From contig JAMDHS010000002.1 in NCBI GenBank assembly GCA_029717555.1, positions 248,001-312,000 of the forward strand: 64,000 nucleotides of DNA, written 5' to 3'. The position numbers were made by a program, and so were the translations under genes. Below the pieces are notes generated by a model, which was not told the DNA's origin, searched no databases, and was given only the letters and a program-made list of their open reading frames with translations. Source of the stretch: Peribolospora baueri. Its lineage: Eukaryota > Basidiomycota > Peribolosporomycetes > Peribolosporales > Peribolosporaceae. Shown here one piece after another: positions 24,287-36,894 of the stretch; position 1 is the stretch's first letter; every line of letters starts with the position of its first letter.

Positions 24287-26394
24287 CCGATCGCTTCGGG
24301 TGGATTGTCGGGCGGTCAAGGCTTGTTGGGACGGGGCTTTGCATCGTCGCCTCGCGCCATTCCCTTCATCCATCCACTCCGGCTCGCCTCGCCGTTCTTC
24401 CCCTTTTTCTGCTGCTTCATTTTACCCCGCGCGATTGGCCTACCATTATTCCCCCCTTTTTTTTTTCGTTCCCCCCCTTCATTGGCCCATTGATCGTTGT
24501 GTTGTGTTTTGTTTGCCAACCCCTCCTGTCGTTGTGTCGGTCACCTTGGTTCCCCCCGCGCCCGTTTTTTTCTGTCTGTCCTGTCCTGTCATCTGCTGAC
24601 CCGTCCTGTGTCCTGTCCTGTTGTCCTGTCCTGTCCTGTCCTTGTCCTGTGTCCTTTCCACTAGCTTTGGCCGAAGCGATGACGAAGCCGGTAGCCAATT
24701 CTTTCTTTCTTTTCATCCCAACCCTCTGCCCCTCCCCCCACTGGCCCTCGTTTCGTCTCGTCGGGCGCCGCTCCGCGCGCGCCGGCGCGCTCGCTACCCA
24801 CCTTCTTTTTCTTTCTTCTTTCGCATTCCCCCTTTTCTTTCTTTCCTCTTTTTCTTTCTTTCTCCTCTCTACCCCCCTCTTGTAGTTGTAGCTCGTCTTG
24901 CCTAGGCCGCGCTGGGTTAAATGTGTTGAATGCCCTGCCCGTTCGTTCGTGCTCGGCTCGAACCGTTCATTCAGTATCCGTAGCTGGCATAAGCGTGGCG
25001 TGTTGCGCGTTTGGTGAACGCCCGTGGAGCTGCGGCCGATCTTATCCCACCCATCAACCCATCCGTCCATACATACATACTTACTGTACTAGCATACTAG
25101 CATACTGTACTAGCATAACCGCCTTTCTTTTTCGTCCTCCTCGTCGTCGTCGTCCAGACGCTCGCTGTCAGGCAGGGCAGGACGAGAGCGGATGAAAAGG
25201 GCAGTGGGTTGGTGGGTGGATTGGATGGGAGGAGAGCAAGGCGCGATGCCGACTTGCCGGGGGAGAGGGCGAGGGCGAGGACGGAGGACAGGACGGCCGT
25301 CGACGAGGGCCGAAAGGAGACGGGGAGAAAAGGGCGAGCGATGGAACGAACCAAGGAACCCACGCTTGTCTGTCTGCTGTGTGTCCGGCGGGCTTGCTTG
25401 GGCTTTGGCTTGTTTGTACTCATGTTAGACGGGGGTTTTTTTGGACCCATCCATCATCGGTCGGCCGCCCTGTTTTGTTTAGTCCTTTCCTCTTGGCGCT
25501 ACTTTTTTTTGTCCTTTTTTTTTTTTTTTGCGGCAGCGGGTCGAGTCGAGTCGAGTCGAGCGGGGCCGAGGTTGCTTGCGTTTGTCTCACCTTGGCTGCC
25601 TTGCTCGCTCGCTCGCTCTGTCTGGTCCGGTCGTGTGCGTCGGCCTTTGTGATCGCTTTCGCCGTCTTTCTCCCACGCTTGCGTCAAAGTCGGCGTCTCT
25701 TCTTCTCTTTCTCTTCTCTTCTCTCGCGTCGCCTCGCGTCGCCCGAGTGACGGCATAAGGACATGAACATGGACTGCTAGCTAGTTGCGCACTCGCGGCG
25801 GCGGTCGATGGGCGACGACGGATGAAGGAGAGCGGCCTTCTCAACTGCCCCCCACCATCCATCCCTCCGATCGAGCCGAGCCGAGCCGTCCATTTATTGT
25901 TCAATGGCCCAGCCAGCGCAAGCGGAAGGGAAGCAAGCAAGCAAGCCTAGCTGCTGCTCGCGGGGACGGAAACGGGGGGACGGACACGGGCAGCCCTGAC
26001 GTGCGCTCTGAGCCATCTTTCTTTCTCCGCCGCACTCGTCTGTCTTCTGTTCGCTTCTGTTCTGTGCGACCGTCTCTTGGCGTTCATGCGCATCGCATCG
26101 CATCCTTCCCAGACTCGCGGCCAACCCTTGGTGCCTTCGAAGGCCCCCTTCCTACGCCCTCTACCCCCCTCCTTCTCCTTCCCATCCTCCCCATTCCCAT
26201 CTCCCTCCCTTCCTTCCGCCCTCGCATGCCCACGATGGGAAACAGCCCCCCGCTGCCCCGCCCACCATCCTCTCCCCTTCGCCTCTGACCGTCGCCCCGA
26301 CGGCTTCCAGCTCCGGACGTGTTATCCACCTCGCCTTCCAGCTCGAAAGCTAGACACATAGACCGATACACAGACAGACAGACGGACAGAAAAA
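24287..26394. other. Long intergenic region / 5' leader with simple repeats
   Basis: This 2.1 kb lies between the LAMMER kinase and the DHHC gene. It contains T/C-rich sequence, a CCTGT repeat (listed), T runs at about 24455-24465, 25435-25442 and 25515-25530, a TCGAG repeat near 25540-25560, and CAGACAGA just before the DHHC start (about 26365-26390). I see no gene on either strand. Confidence 0.55.
24571..24657. repeat. Imperfect CCTGT tandem repeat
   Basis: About a dozen copies of CCTGT, some interrupted by TG or T, in noncoding sequence about 300 bp past the LAMMER kinase stop. Confidence 0.8.
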
Positions 26395-29135
26395 ATGACA
26401 GACAGGACGGTCATGGACCGCCCGCTGTCCACGGCAGACATCGTCGAGGAGATCGTCCTGGACCACGACGTGGACTTCGTGAACCAGGTCGACGACGGCG
26501 ACCACGACCCCGGCCACTCCTCTTGCGCCCGCCCTTCCTCCAGCCTTCGCAGGCCCTCCGTCGACCTCGCCGCTCCCCCCTCTCCCACCGCCCTCCCATC
26601 TCCCCATGCCGACGACCACCGACTTAGACGACCGCCGCCATTCGTCCCCGACCGATCCGACGGCGCCATGGACAGACCCGAGTCGAGCCAAAGCGGCTAC
26701 TCTGCCAGTGGAGAGAGCACCACCAGGCCCGGCCGCGCTCCTGCCCACACTCCTCCTCCTCCTCCTCCTCCTCCTTCTTCTTCTTCTTCTTCCTTCCTTT
26801 TTCGTTCTTCCGCCCAGCCTGTGCTCCCCTTTCACCAACCATCCGACCCCCTTGCCGATACGACGCCACGAGCCGCCAGCAGGACGGTTACCGACGACAG
26901 GCGCTCCTCCAACCGACGCTCTTCTTCCATCTCCAACCCGCCTTCTCCCAGCGGACACCCTTCTCGAGGACATTCTTACTCCTCCAGCGGCCCTCGTCAT
27001 TCCCCAGCAAGTTCCAGTAGGAGCGCCAGCAGCCTGAGCATGACCAAGGCGATCGGCGCCTTGAACATCGGCAAGACCGTCGGACGACGACCACTGCCCG
27101 GCACGAAGCACCGAGTCTCCTCTCCTCCGCCGACATCGCACGATAGGGAATCCTCCAGCGTTCGCTCCTCCCTCGGCTCCATCGCCCATTCCATCGCCGC
27201 CGCCACCGGCCTCGGCACCGTCTCTGCGGACAAGGCCAGGTTTACGAGGCTTGTCGACGATCAGGATGAGGATCACGATCTCGAAGCGGAGGGATCGAAC
27301 GCGAAAGTTGTCTCGGCTAGTTTAGGCCGCCCGGAGGATAAAAGGACCAGTCTCGCTTTGAACCTGGCGAGCCGGAGCCCTTCGGCGCTCGGCGCCCACG
27401 ATCGCATGGCGAGCGATACGAGCGCGAGGACGGACGGCAGCGGCGGTCGGCCGAGGACGACGAATAGCTCTGATGCCGGCGAGGGGTTCTCCTTTTTGCC
27501 CTTTCGAGATCCCGTGTCGCAGGGATGGGCAGAGAGCGGGCCAGCAGCAGCGACAACGCGACCGACGGGCGGTCAAAGTGCCGATCGTGAGCGCGGCGTA
27601 GCGCCAGATCTCTCGTTCCCCACGGGTGACGCCAGAGCGCGACCGTCGCGGCAAAGAAGACGATGGAACGCCCCTTTTCACTCGCCCTCCCACCGCCCCC
27701 ACCACCGTTTCCGCCTTCGCCCGGCCTTCCTATTCACTTTCGTCGCCCTCGTCTCCTTGCCCACCCTTTGGCTCGTCTTCGTCGCTCCGTGGGTTTACTC
27801 CGCTATCCACCCCGTCCCCGTCTTTGTCGGAGCCTACCTTGCTGCGATGGGCTTGGTCAGTTGGACCATCGCCGTCCTCCGCGATCCGGGGGCCGTTCCG
27901 ACGGGATTGGATGAGGGCCCGCCCGTCGAGCTGACGACAGGCCCGCGAAAGGAGGATCATCGCCCACCTCAGACCGGCGCTCTGAGCTCGCCCTCGGGTT
28001 CACCTGTTCTTCCGCCCTCGGCGAGATGGCGAGACTCCGCCGCCGCCGTGTCCGCGTTGGGCCCTGACCGCCGCTCGTCCATCCTCGGCCTTCCCGGCGG
28101 ATTAGGTCTGCCGGACGCCGCGAGCGACGGTGCTTTGTCGGCCATGATGCTCGCCTCGACGCCCCGGGACCTCCTCGCCGAGCCGCCATCCGTCGTAAGG
28201 CTTAAGTGGTGCCCAACGTGCGAGACGTATCCTCCGCCTAGGACTTGGCATTGTCGAGCGTGCGGCCGCTGCGTCGAAGGCCTGGAGTACCATTGTTCCT
28301 GGGTGGCGAATGATGTCGGGGTGAGTGTGCCTGCCGAGCGATTTTCCTTCTTTGTCCTGGCTTGTCTTGTTTCGGTCGTCGTGTCCGAGTCGCTGACCGC
28401 CCTTCTTCGCATTAGTCCGGCAATCTTTTTCCCTTTTTTTCCTTCCTCCTCCTCTCTTTCCTCTTTCTCTCCTACGCCGCCGTCTTCTCAGCCGTACAGA
28501 TCGCACACATCGCTCGCTCCACCGGCCCCTCTCGTCGTCCTCCCGGCGTCAACGTCGACCCAAGCGCCGTCTCCAACGCCAACGCTCCTTCCAACTTTCG
28601 TAAAGCCCTCGCAGACGAACCCTTCGTCGCCATCTTTTTCCTCTTTTCTGTCGTACTCATTTTCCCGCTCGGCTTGAGACTCTTTCATCACTTTCGGTTG
28701 GCGGTTTCTGGACAGACTACTGTCACTAGGGTGGGTTTTTGCTAGCGAGAGAGATATGTGCGACGGTGGTTCATCCCCCTCGTCCCGTCGTCTCATGCTG
28801 CGCCACAGATCCGATCCGACGCCGCCAAGCGCGTAACGTCTCCGTGGGCGCCGGACCGAGACTCGCCGTCGTACCGCAACTGGGTGGTGACGCTCTGCAC
28901 GCCCGCCGACTTGACTTGGATCCAGTCGGCCGAATCGATCGCCGTTCATTCCGACGCGCCTGCGACGGCGACGGCGATGTACCGCGTCCAACGCTCGCCC
29001 CGCAAGTCGTCCTTCCGCCTCGACATGCGTGCCCCAGAGGTGGCCTCGCTGTCGCCGCCGCCGCCGCCGCTAGCGGGCGCCGGCTGTGAGCCGACGATAC
29101 GTCTAACTTCATTCAGCGCTTCTGCATCCTCTTAA
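26395..29135 (+). CDS. DHHC-type protein S-palmitoyltransferase, Erf2-like, with variant signature
   Basis: Membrane enzyme family that attaches palmitate to cysteines. Exons 26395-28320, 28416-28730 and 28809-29135 give 855 residues. The first 430 residues are Ser/Pro-rich and disordered. Four membrane segments follow in the usual order: LFTFVALVSLPTLWLVFV, a second ending in the DPG motif (LRDPGAVP), then the cysteine-rich domain, then two more in exon 2 and its end (around FSFLLLLSFLFLSYAA and FVAIFFLFSVVLIF). The cysteine-rich domain reads CPTC, PPRTWHC, CGRC and then EYHC in place of DHHC. The later NNC cysteine is replaced by aspartate (VANDVG). The TTxE motif reads TTVT. The active cysteine is kept. 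Activity is therefore uncertain. The start ATG has an A-rich context (AAAAAATG). Confidence 0.88.
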
Positions 29136-29745
29136 TCGGGTCGATTTTCCCTCTGACGTGGTACTAGAACACTCCCTGTTTCGTTCGATACTTTCCTTCC
29201 CTCTCCGTCTTCCTCGTTCACTCCGCTCGTTCACTCGCTCGTTCGCCGGTTCGTCGGTCCCCCTTCACTGTATCTCTCGCTCGCCCAGCACGCTCACTAC
29301 TCGCATATTTCATTCACGGACACACTCATTTCCTTTTCGTCATCGTCGTCTCTATTTCTCTACCCCCCTTCGCTTTCTTCTCCGCGGGGCCCTCACGGCT
29401 GTATTTATCGCGCTCTTCTACCTCATCGCCCCGCCTCCGATAATCTAGTACTTCCTCTTGCCTAACCCCCGGGCGCAGCGCCGCGACGCGCCGCGGCTCT
29501 TTACGCGCGACGCGTGTTCCATGCAAACTGCGACTGCGAGTGAGCTGGGTGATCGATCGATGATTCGCCTTCACCCCACCACCTCATCCACCCACCCACC
29601 CTACCCTGTCCTATCCTGCCCACCCACCCCTTTGCCGCCTCTGCTCCCGACAATACCGTCCACCACTATCCTCGGCCTGCGCGCCTTTCGTAGTAGCGCC
29701 TTGAGTAGAAGAAGTACAAGGCCGCTTCATGCGTCTGCGTTTGCT
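29136..29745. promoter_or_regulatory. Spacer between DHHC gene and PNKP gene
   Basis: 610 bp in tandem orientation. C/T-rich throughout, with CCCACC repeats at about 29580-29630. It should hold the DHHC 3' untranslated region and the PNKP promoter; no specific element is recognised. Confidence 0.4.
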
Positions 29746-31775
29746 ATGGCTTCTTGTGAGCGATGGTCTTTGGGCCCGGCGTAGCGTAGCGTATGCCGCG
29801 GATTGACAACGTTTTCTCCCCTCCCTCCCTCCCGCTTCTTTGTTCGTCGTTTGGAAAAACACAGCTACTGCTACAAAACGTCCCCTTCCCTCCTCCTCCC
29901 CCTCCCCCTCCCCCGACACTCGCGAGAACTCGACGTCCGGCGCTGCTTCGTCGTCGTCTTCATCGTCGCCACCTGCGAAAAAGGCCAAGAGTGAGTTTTG
30001 GTGGTGATAGCAAAAAACAAATAATTGAAATAAATAATTTCCGGCGTCCTCCCCCCAGCCCACCCTCTCTTTGCCCCTCGCACATCCAAGACGTCCTTAA
30101 TCTGGCACCCGCCCATCGAATCCACATGCCTCCACGCCAGCTTTTTCAACCCTCCGCCGAGGTCCAAGATCGCGGCCTACGACTTGGACGGCACCCTCAT
30201 CCTTCCCAAGGGTAAAGGCCCTTTTCCCAGCGCCAAGGACCCGTTCGATTACAAGTTCTGGGAGCCCGCCGGTGCGGCCAAGGTGAAGGAGAGATTGCAG
30301 GCTTTGCACGAGCAAGGGTGGGTAACCTCTTTACTACGTCCTGAGCATGTTCGCTTCGACGACGACGTCAACGACGTCCACGTTCCGTCTCCCCCCTCCC
30401 CTTCCGGCGACCAGATACGCCATCGTCATCTTCACCAACCAGATGTTCAAGGGAAAGACGATCCTGAACTGGAAGGAGAAGATGAAGAACTTTGCACAGA
30501 GCGTGAGCGTCCGCCCTCCCTCTCGATGTCGTCGTGATGTGAATGCTAACGCCCACAACCTTGGCTCGGCCAGCTCGCAGTGCCGTTCCGCGTGTTCGCT
30601 GCGACCGGTAATGACCGGTTTCGAAAGCCCAGGATCGGCATGTGGGACGTGTTTGCCAAGGATTTCAACGGGGGGGAATCGATAGGTGAATCAATCCCTC
30701 TACTCTTTGTTTCTTCAACGCCTGTTCTTACCCTTCCCCCCCCCCAGATCTCTCGTCCTCCTTTTACATTGGCGACGCGGCCGGCCGACCACGGGACCAC
30801 AACGACACCGATCGCAAGTTTGCCCTGAACGTGGGCTTGTCGTTTCAGACACCCGAACAACACTTCCTCGACGCTCCCCCAGAGCCTTACACGCTCAAGG
30901 GCTACCGGCCTCCAAGAGACCCCATCCACAGTGAGTCTCGATCGACGATCCCATCTCCCCCTCCCGCCAAGACTGGGGGTGATCAATCTTTGTTTCCCTC
31001 TCTCATCAGCTCCTCTATTTACACCGACCGCTACGCCTCTCGTCCCCGTTTCCGGCACGTCAAAGCCCGTGTCGGAGGTCGTCCTCTTCGTCGGTCCGCC
31101 GGCGTCCGGCAAGACGACCTTCTTCCGCCGCTTCTTCGAGCCTAAGGGCTATCATCACGTCAATCAGGACAAGCTCAAGACCCGCGAGCGATGTCTCAAA
31201 GAGGTTGACCGGATCATCTCCGAAGGCGGCGCCTGTATCGTCGGTAAGCTGCCTCTTCCCACACCTACCTTTTCTCGCCCCCTTGGCTCGCGCAGTTCCG
31301 CAAGCGACGATGCACAACTGTGTTCTTTTTCGGTATGACGCTTTTGGCGATGCAGATAACACGAACCGTGACGTGTCGACACGGAGCGCCTACATCGAGC
31401 TCGCCCGCAAGCTCGACGTCCCCGTCCGCTGCATCTTCTTCGACGCTTCGTCCCAGCTGGCCGAACACAACAACTTTGCCAGAGCATTCTCGCCCCTCAA
31501 CCAAGACGACGTGAGCCCGCCCCCTCTCGTCCACTGGCAGCACTGGCGCGTTTTCTGTGCGCGTTTTGCACAAAAGCTCACCGCTGACCGCCATCTCCCC
31601 CCTTCTTTCACAGACGAAGCGCGGTCTCCTTCCCGCCTCCGCCATCCTATCCTATTTCAAACAGTTGGAACCGCCTACGGTCAAGGAAGGCTACGCCGAG
31701 ACGCCGAAGACGGTTCGCTTCGTCTTCGAAGGGACGGAGGAGGAGCGGAAAGTGTGGGAACGGTGGTGGACGTAG
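29746..31775 (+). CDS. PNK1: Polynucleotide kinase 3'-phosphatase (PNKP/Pnk1)
   Basis: DNA end-repair enzyme that removes 3'-phosphates and adds 5'-phosphates before ligation. Nine exons: 29746-29755, 29865-29990, 30059-30317, 30415-30502, 30574-30685, 30748-30930, 31010-31243, 31356-31510 and 31614-31775, joining to 442 residues. The N-terminus is Ser-rich with a basic PAKKAK stretch (possible nuclear signal) and no FHA domain, as in S. pombe Pnk1. The phosphatase domain has YDLDGTLI (DxDGT nucleophile), [12 protein letters not shown] and FYIGDAAGR. The kinase domain has [13 protein letters not shown] (P-loop), [15 protein letters not shown] and HNNFAR. It ends with [15 protein letters not shown]. 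The 10-base first exon (M-A-S-S) is inferred from phase and lack of any other start. Confidence 0.93.
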
Positions 31776-32073
31776 CAAAGCGTCCTCTCCCCGACCTTTC
31801 TTTTTGGTAGATTCCCTCGCACACTTGCGAACAGGCCCCATCGACGCGCACGCGACTTGGTAACCTTCCACCCATACCTCTCTTAGCATCCACTTGACGA
31901 TGGCAAACCGAGTCTATTGCAATGTAAGTAAGGCGCTTGGAATGCGTGTGCAAAGAGACGATGACAGGTATCAGACAGCCGAGGGAAACATCGAAACAAA
32001 TAAAAAGGGGGTAATCGGTATATGAACGGGTTATAGCAAAACACGGTTTCGGGAATTTCGTCATTGCAGCCCG

Positions 32074-35000
32074 TCACTGCCGCCTTACGTCTTTCTCGTC
32101 CGAAGGCTGGAAGAGTTGAGCCAGGGTGTTCGCTTTGGATACACGCGGGGCGCTGCCGTCGTCGGGCAACCCTGTTTGAAGCGTGCCCTCAATCGAGCAG
32201 GGCGGCGGTCGCGGTGGCTCTGTTCGACCACCGTCAGTGCTCAGCGGGGACGACGCTGTGGTGGCCTGAATTAGGTCGGACTGCAGGCTGAGCGCGTGCG
32301 CTTGAGTGAGGCTCAGTGTGGTGGTGATCACGGAGCGGTGTGCGTGTGACGAGCCTACTCCGCGTGGGATCCACTCGCTAGAGATGAAGGTGGCCGTTCC
32401 GACCAGAAGGCGGGTCGCCTCGACCACGTCGTTTAGTGCGCCGATCATCTCTTTCAGCGCCATGTGTTCCGCGAGTAGGAAAAAGTAGGCGTAGTTGAGC
32501 CTTCGCGCGGGCGTGCTAGGCGTTCGGGGGCTGCGAGCGACGGGCGAAGACACGCGAATACCTGCCATCCCCATCTCCTCGCGCGATCCCCGGCGGCAAA
32601 AGATGCCTTCGCGCCGAAGTTCACTGACGCGGTGGAGAGCGTAGTACGCATCCGGATGGGCGGACGAGGAAGACTCATCTGCGTTCTCCTCCATATGCTG
32701 CCGAATGGCGCTCGTAAACCTGTCCAGGGCTACCTGCGGATCAGGCAGAAATTGAGGCAAGGCAGTCCTCGACACGAGGCTGTTACCGATGGCGAAAAGT
32801 GTGATAAGAACTGCTGAGACCTGTGTGATATCAAAACGTGACGGCGTCAGCGGCCTGCTACCTTCAGCGCTTTTAACAAGACCAAATATCTCACCAGTTC
32901 TGCTCGAAGATCCATCACGTCAATCACAGTTTCCTTCCTGATCGTCCGCAGACCGTGTTCTCGAATGAACCTCAACCCGACCAACAGGTCGTACACCGTC
33001 TGTAACCGTGCAACCATGCCTCGAAAAATGCTGAGAGGCTTTGGCAACAGAGATAGCTCCATTTGCATCAAGTCGATGAGGTCCTCGGCGTGAAGAATAG
33101 CAGTCTGTGAAGCAAGTCGACCGACGATGAGGGCTGACTCGCATGCTCGGAGAAATTGACCTGCTACACACCTGAATCTTATTCTCTAGTCCTTCAAACT
33201 CCGCCTGGGTCGTGCGAGCAGGTACAAGACCTGGACGAAGAATTTGCCGGGTCATTGACAGGTAGAGTTGCTGAATGTCCGTGCATACCCGTGCAATCCG
33301 ATCTGGATAGAAATGTCAAATGATATCGTCGTGAGCGTCCCGATCCTTGTTATTGATCGACCTGCACAAGAACTTACTGATAAATTGAACTCGAGCGTGG
33401 TACGGGAAAAGGAAGAAACTATGACGAAGAAATAAGAGCAGGGAGTGTCAACTTCCTTGCACACCATCAACGACGGCGGACATTCAGCTCACTTCATTAA
33501 CAGAGCTGCGAGGATACCTGCTGAGATGAGCTCTGCTCGAACAAGGGCGAGATTCGGAACACTTCGATACGGCAGATGATGATAGGGGATGTACGCTACG
33601 GGCGCAATGGTAACAGAGCTGTAGCACGAAAGAAAATCTGGCGTAAGTCGAGGTTGGCAGTCGCGAATCCAGCGCAGGCGATCGACAGACAACACTTCGA
33701 CTCACAAAACGACGCCAACGCCTTGGAAGTTCGTCTTGAGAATTATCCAGGAGGACGGGAGGGCCGCCAGAGTGACCAGAACAACCAGCGGATACGGATT
33801 ACCATGACTGATCTCGCAGACTATCAGGCCGTAGACAGCGCCCAATATCGTGCCGATCTGAACGGAACAGACTTTCGAGTGAGCGATGCACAAACCACAG
33901 CTGGACATGGTGCTCAGGGAACGGCACACTCACGATGCGGAACATGGACACTCGGGTCGTGGCTCCCGTGCTCGTCTCCAAACAGTACATGTAAGTGATC
34001 AGCATCCACTCTCCCCTTTCCGTCACCCACCACTGCCGCGCCGCCCCACCCAACCAACACGGAAGACTCAAACAGGCCATCCCGACAGCAAGTTTAAAGG
34101 CGAAACGGAGGTGGCGGGAGTGCTTGGCTGAGCGGCCAATCCTCGACAACTTGATCCGGAGATCGATGATCCTTGGGCCGTACCACCATCGATGCCATCG
34201 TTTCTTACCGAGCGGGTCGACAGTGAGACTGCCGTCGAGGATCGATGGACCGAAGTTATTTTGCGCAGAAGACGAACGCAGCAAGGTCCGACGAGCAGGC
34301 GCCGGAGTCCACCGCTTGTGACAGAAAGGGTCCTCGCGGTCGTCCTTATTCGTTCGTAGGGCTTCCCGGACCGCCCGCACCTCCGTCTCATCGAAGTGCT
34401 GCTCCGCTGACGTGCTCACCTGCGTGCCTTCCACCTCTTCGCTGACATCCTCCACCCGACGTGCTTCGCCGTAAACTGCGCTGTCCTCACTGGCCATGGT
34501 GAACCAAGCCTTAGAGAGCAGACGGGGCCACCAGAGGCGTTGCCTCCGTTGCGCGAGACGGAAGCGCACGAGCTCTTGGGCAATACGCAAGGCGTTCGCA
34601 GTCTCCATCGCGATCTAAGGGATACGTGTGATCAGTGTGTTAGGACCAACGTGGGCAAAGAAGGGTCAAAGAGCTCGTAGAACCTCACCTCTATCAATGA
34701 TATCATGAGGAATGACAATGCAAACACTTTAGGACGGAAGAGATTAAAGGCCGCTTGCTGATTTCCGTTCTCCTCCTCTTCGTCCGAAACGACGTCTTCT
34801 TCATGTTGGTGGGCCTCGGCCCAGGTCTGTGGGATCTGTAGACCTGACAGCTGCTCCTGGAATGTCGCCCACCGAGGCGTATTGACTGGTGGCGCCGGCC
34901 GCGACGGAGCTCCAACGTTGACAAAATCTCTCTGTTGAAGAGCGTCCAGGGCGAATTGCAGCTCGCCCTTGAAGCGTTCGATGGCCCGATCGAGGAGCTT

Positions 35001-36600
35001 CCGCTGTCCGGCAATCGCTTTTTCGGGAACGCCTCCTTGTACTGCTATCTTGGTCCAACCACCTTTGAGGTGAAACGCAAAGCACACCGACATCCGCACT
35101 AACGCCAGGCTCGCTACGACCACCTCGGCTAGGGAGCGCGTAACCGTCTCGAACTGCTCAACCTGGAGACGCGCATGAGGCACAGAGCGAGGGTGCGACG
35201 TGGTTGCCAGCGTGCGAGCGCCGGTGTACGATGCCGCTCGACTACCGAGAGGCGGCCGTGCGCGCGGGTGGGTGAGATCGACCTCGGAGAAGGACACTCT
35301 CCTTTCCGGCGCCGGCGGAACCTTTGTATCCGCCTGGGTAGAATGTGTCGCTGTGTGCGCGTGGGTATGGGCATGGGCCTTTGGAAGCTGTCTTCTTCGC
35401 CCGGCCGCGGCTACCATCTGAGCGCTCTCTATGCTTGGGCCGGCGCCGAGACCCATGCCGCATGCCACCCATACCCTGATTTGCTTGATCGGACGGATCA
35501 ACGGTCTGAGCTTACCTACAGGCACATGCGAGTAAGCCATCTCAAACTCTGCCTGTCGGAATGCCATAGGCAGCCTGGTTGTTCTTTCGAAAAGGGTGGT
35601 CTGCACTTTGTGGAGCTCCATCGACGCGGCAGGCAGATTGGGATCGTCTTCGTTGGAGTGGCTGCTGATCGACGAAAGATCGTTGCGATTCGATTCGTTC
35701 TTGTATCGCTTCGCCTCGGCGAAGAACTCGTCGACGCTCCGTTCCACGACGGCCATCGTCGTCTCGAGAGTGTCTACCACCGAGCTGGCCAAGACGTGCA
35801 TGGCCGAGCGTGGGAAGCAAACGAGGTTCACAAAGAGGCCTGTCATGGCGGCGATGAGGGTGGGGTAAAAAAGGGTGGTGAAGGTGCGGACGGTGGTCTG
35901 TTGGATTGTTGTGGAATCATAGCGGGGCCGTTATCGTGAGCGTGGTACGCGGGACACTTAGACATCGCAAAGGACTGACCTTGGTCTCTCCGGCACACAA
36001 CACCCAGACGGAGTCGAAGATCATGAGTCGCACCGGAATGGTCAGGCGCGGCGTTTTGGAAGAGAGGTATCCGCCTGGTGATAACGAGCAGGACGATTCA
36101 GGAAACGATCCGGCCTTGAGTGAGGGCCAGTTGGGGAACGCACCTATGAAGCTCATCGCAGTGAGCACGCAGATGCCGATCGCCCTGCCCTTTGGGTGAG
36201 CATACTCTCCGTCGCCCACCCATACAGCGCCAGCCACGGCCAGCGTCGAAACCCCCACGCCAATGGCCGCTCCCATCAATCCTAGCAAGGCGCTCTCAAT
36301 CTGCCGACCGATGGTGTTGTCGCCGGGAAAGAAGAAGAGAAATATAGCGGTGATGGAGAGGAAACAGTCATTACCCTCCCATTCCGACGTCGGCGTCGCG
36401 GCGGCGAGAGAGGAGACGATAAGGGTAGCGAGCACGGGTGGGAGGAGGAGACGGAAGTTGGTGAGGACAACGTCGACGCTGGGGATCACAACGACACGGG
36501 CGAGTTTGGTCCGCCAGGAAGGCGCCTTAGCCTCATCTTCGAGGCCGGCGTCTCCTTGAGAGTGTTCGGACGAGCGTTTTTGCTTCTCTCTCCTGCTCAT
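32074..36600 (-). CDS. Bre4 / aromatic acid exporter-like membrane protein (FUSC fold)
   Basis: Predicted multi-pass membrane transporter related to the fungal Bre4 group (ArAE_2 type), substrate unknown. About nine exons; recognisable pieces are 36144-36600, 35980-36074, 34689-35897, 33934-34614 and 33706-33857, then several short ones, and a last exon from about 32780 to 32074. The N-terminal membrane block reads VLTNFRLLLPPVLATLIVSSL, DCFLSITAIFLFFFPGDN and IGICVLTAMSFIGA. A central cytoplasmic part has SMELHKVQTTLFERTTRLP. The second membrane block has LRFAFKLAVGMACLSLP, ITYMYCLETSTGATT, IGTILGAVYGLIVCEI and PYPLVVLVTLAALPSSW. This two-block plan is typical of the family. The C-terminal cytoplasmic tail (HPDAYYALHRVSELRREG, LNYAYFFLLAEHMALKEMI) is also typical. 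Confidence 0.85.
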
Positions 36601-36894
36601 GGAGCGGAGCCGGCAGGGTCAAAGTGCGTGCCTTGCCGTGGACGACGATAAGGAGATGGTGGTGGGTGGCAGCCGACATCCTGTGGGCGGGTCTATAAAA
36701 TCCTCCGTCAGCGTCGCTCGGCTCGCTAACTCTCTCACCTTCGGCGTCGGTGCGGCGGACGCAGATCGGCAAGAAAATAGACGCCCGCGTGCTTTCAGAC
36801 GACCTTGGCTTCGCCTCTCGTTAATTACTTAGGCCATTTTGCTGGCTGCTCGACGGCCGTTCGTCGTCCCGTCCAGCCTTGGGCCAGCGCCGCC

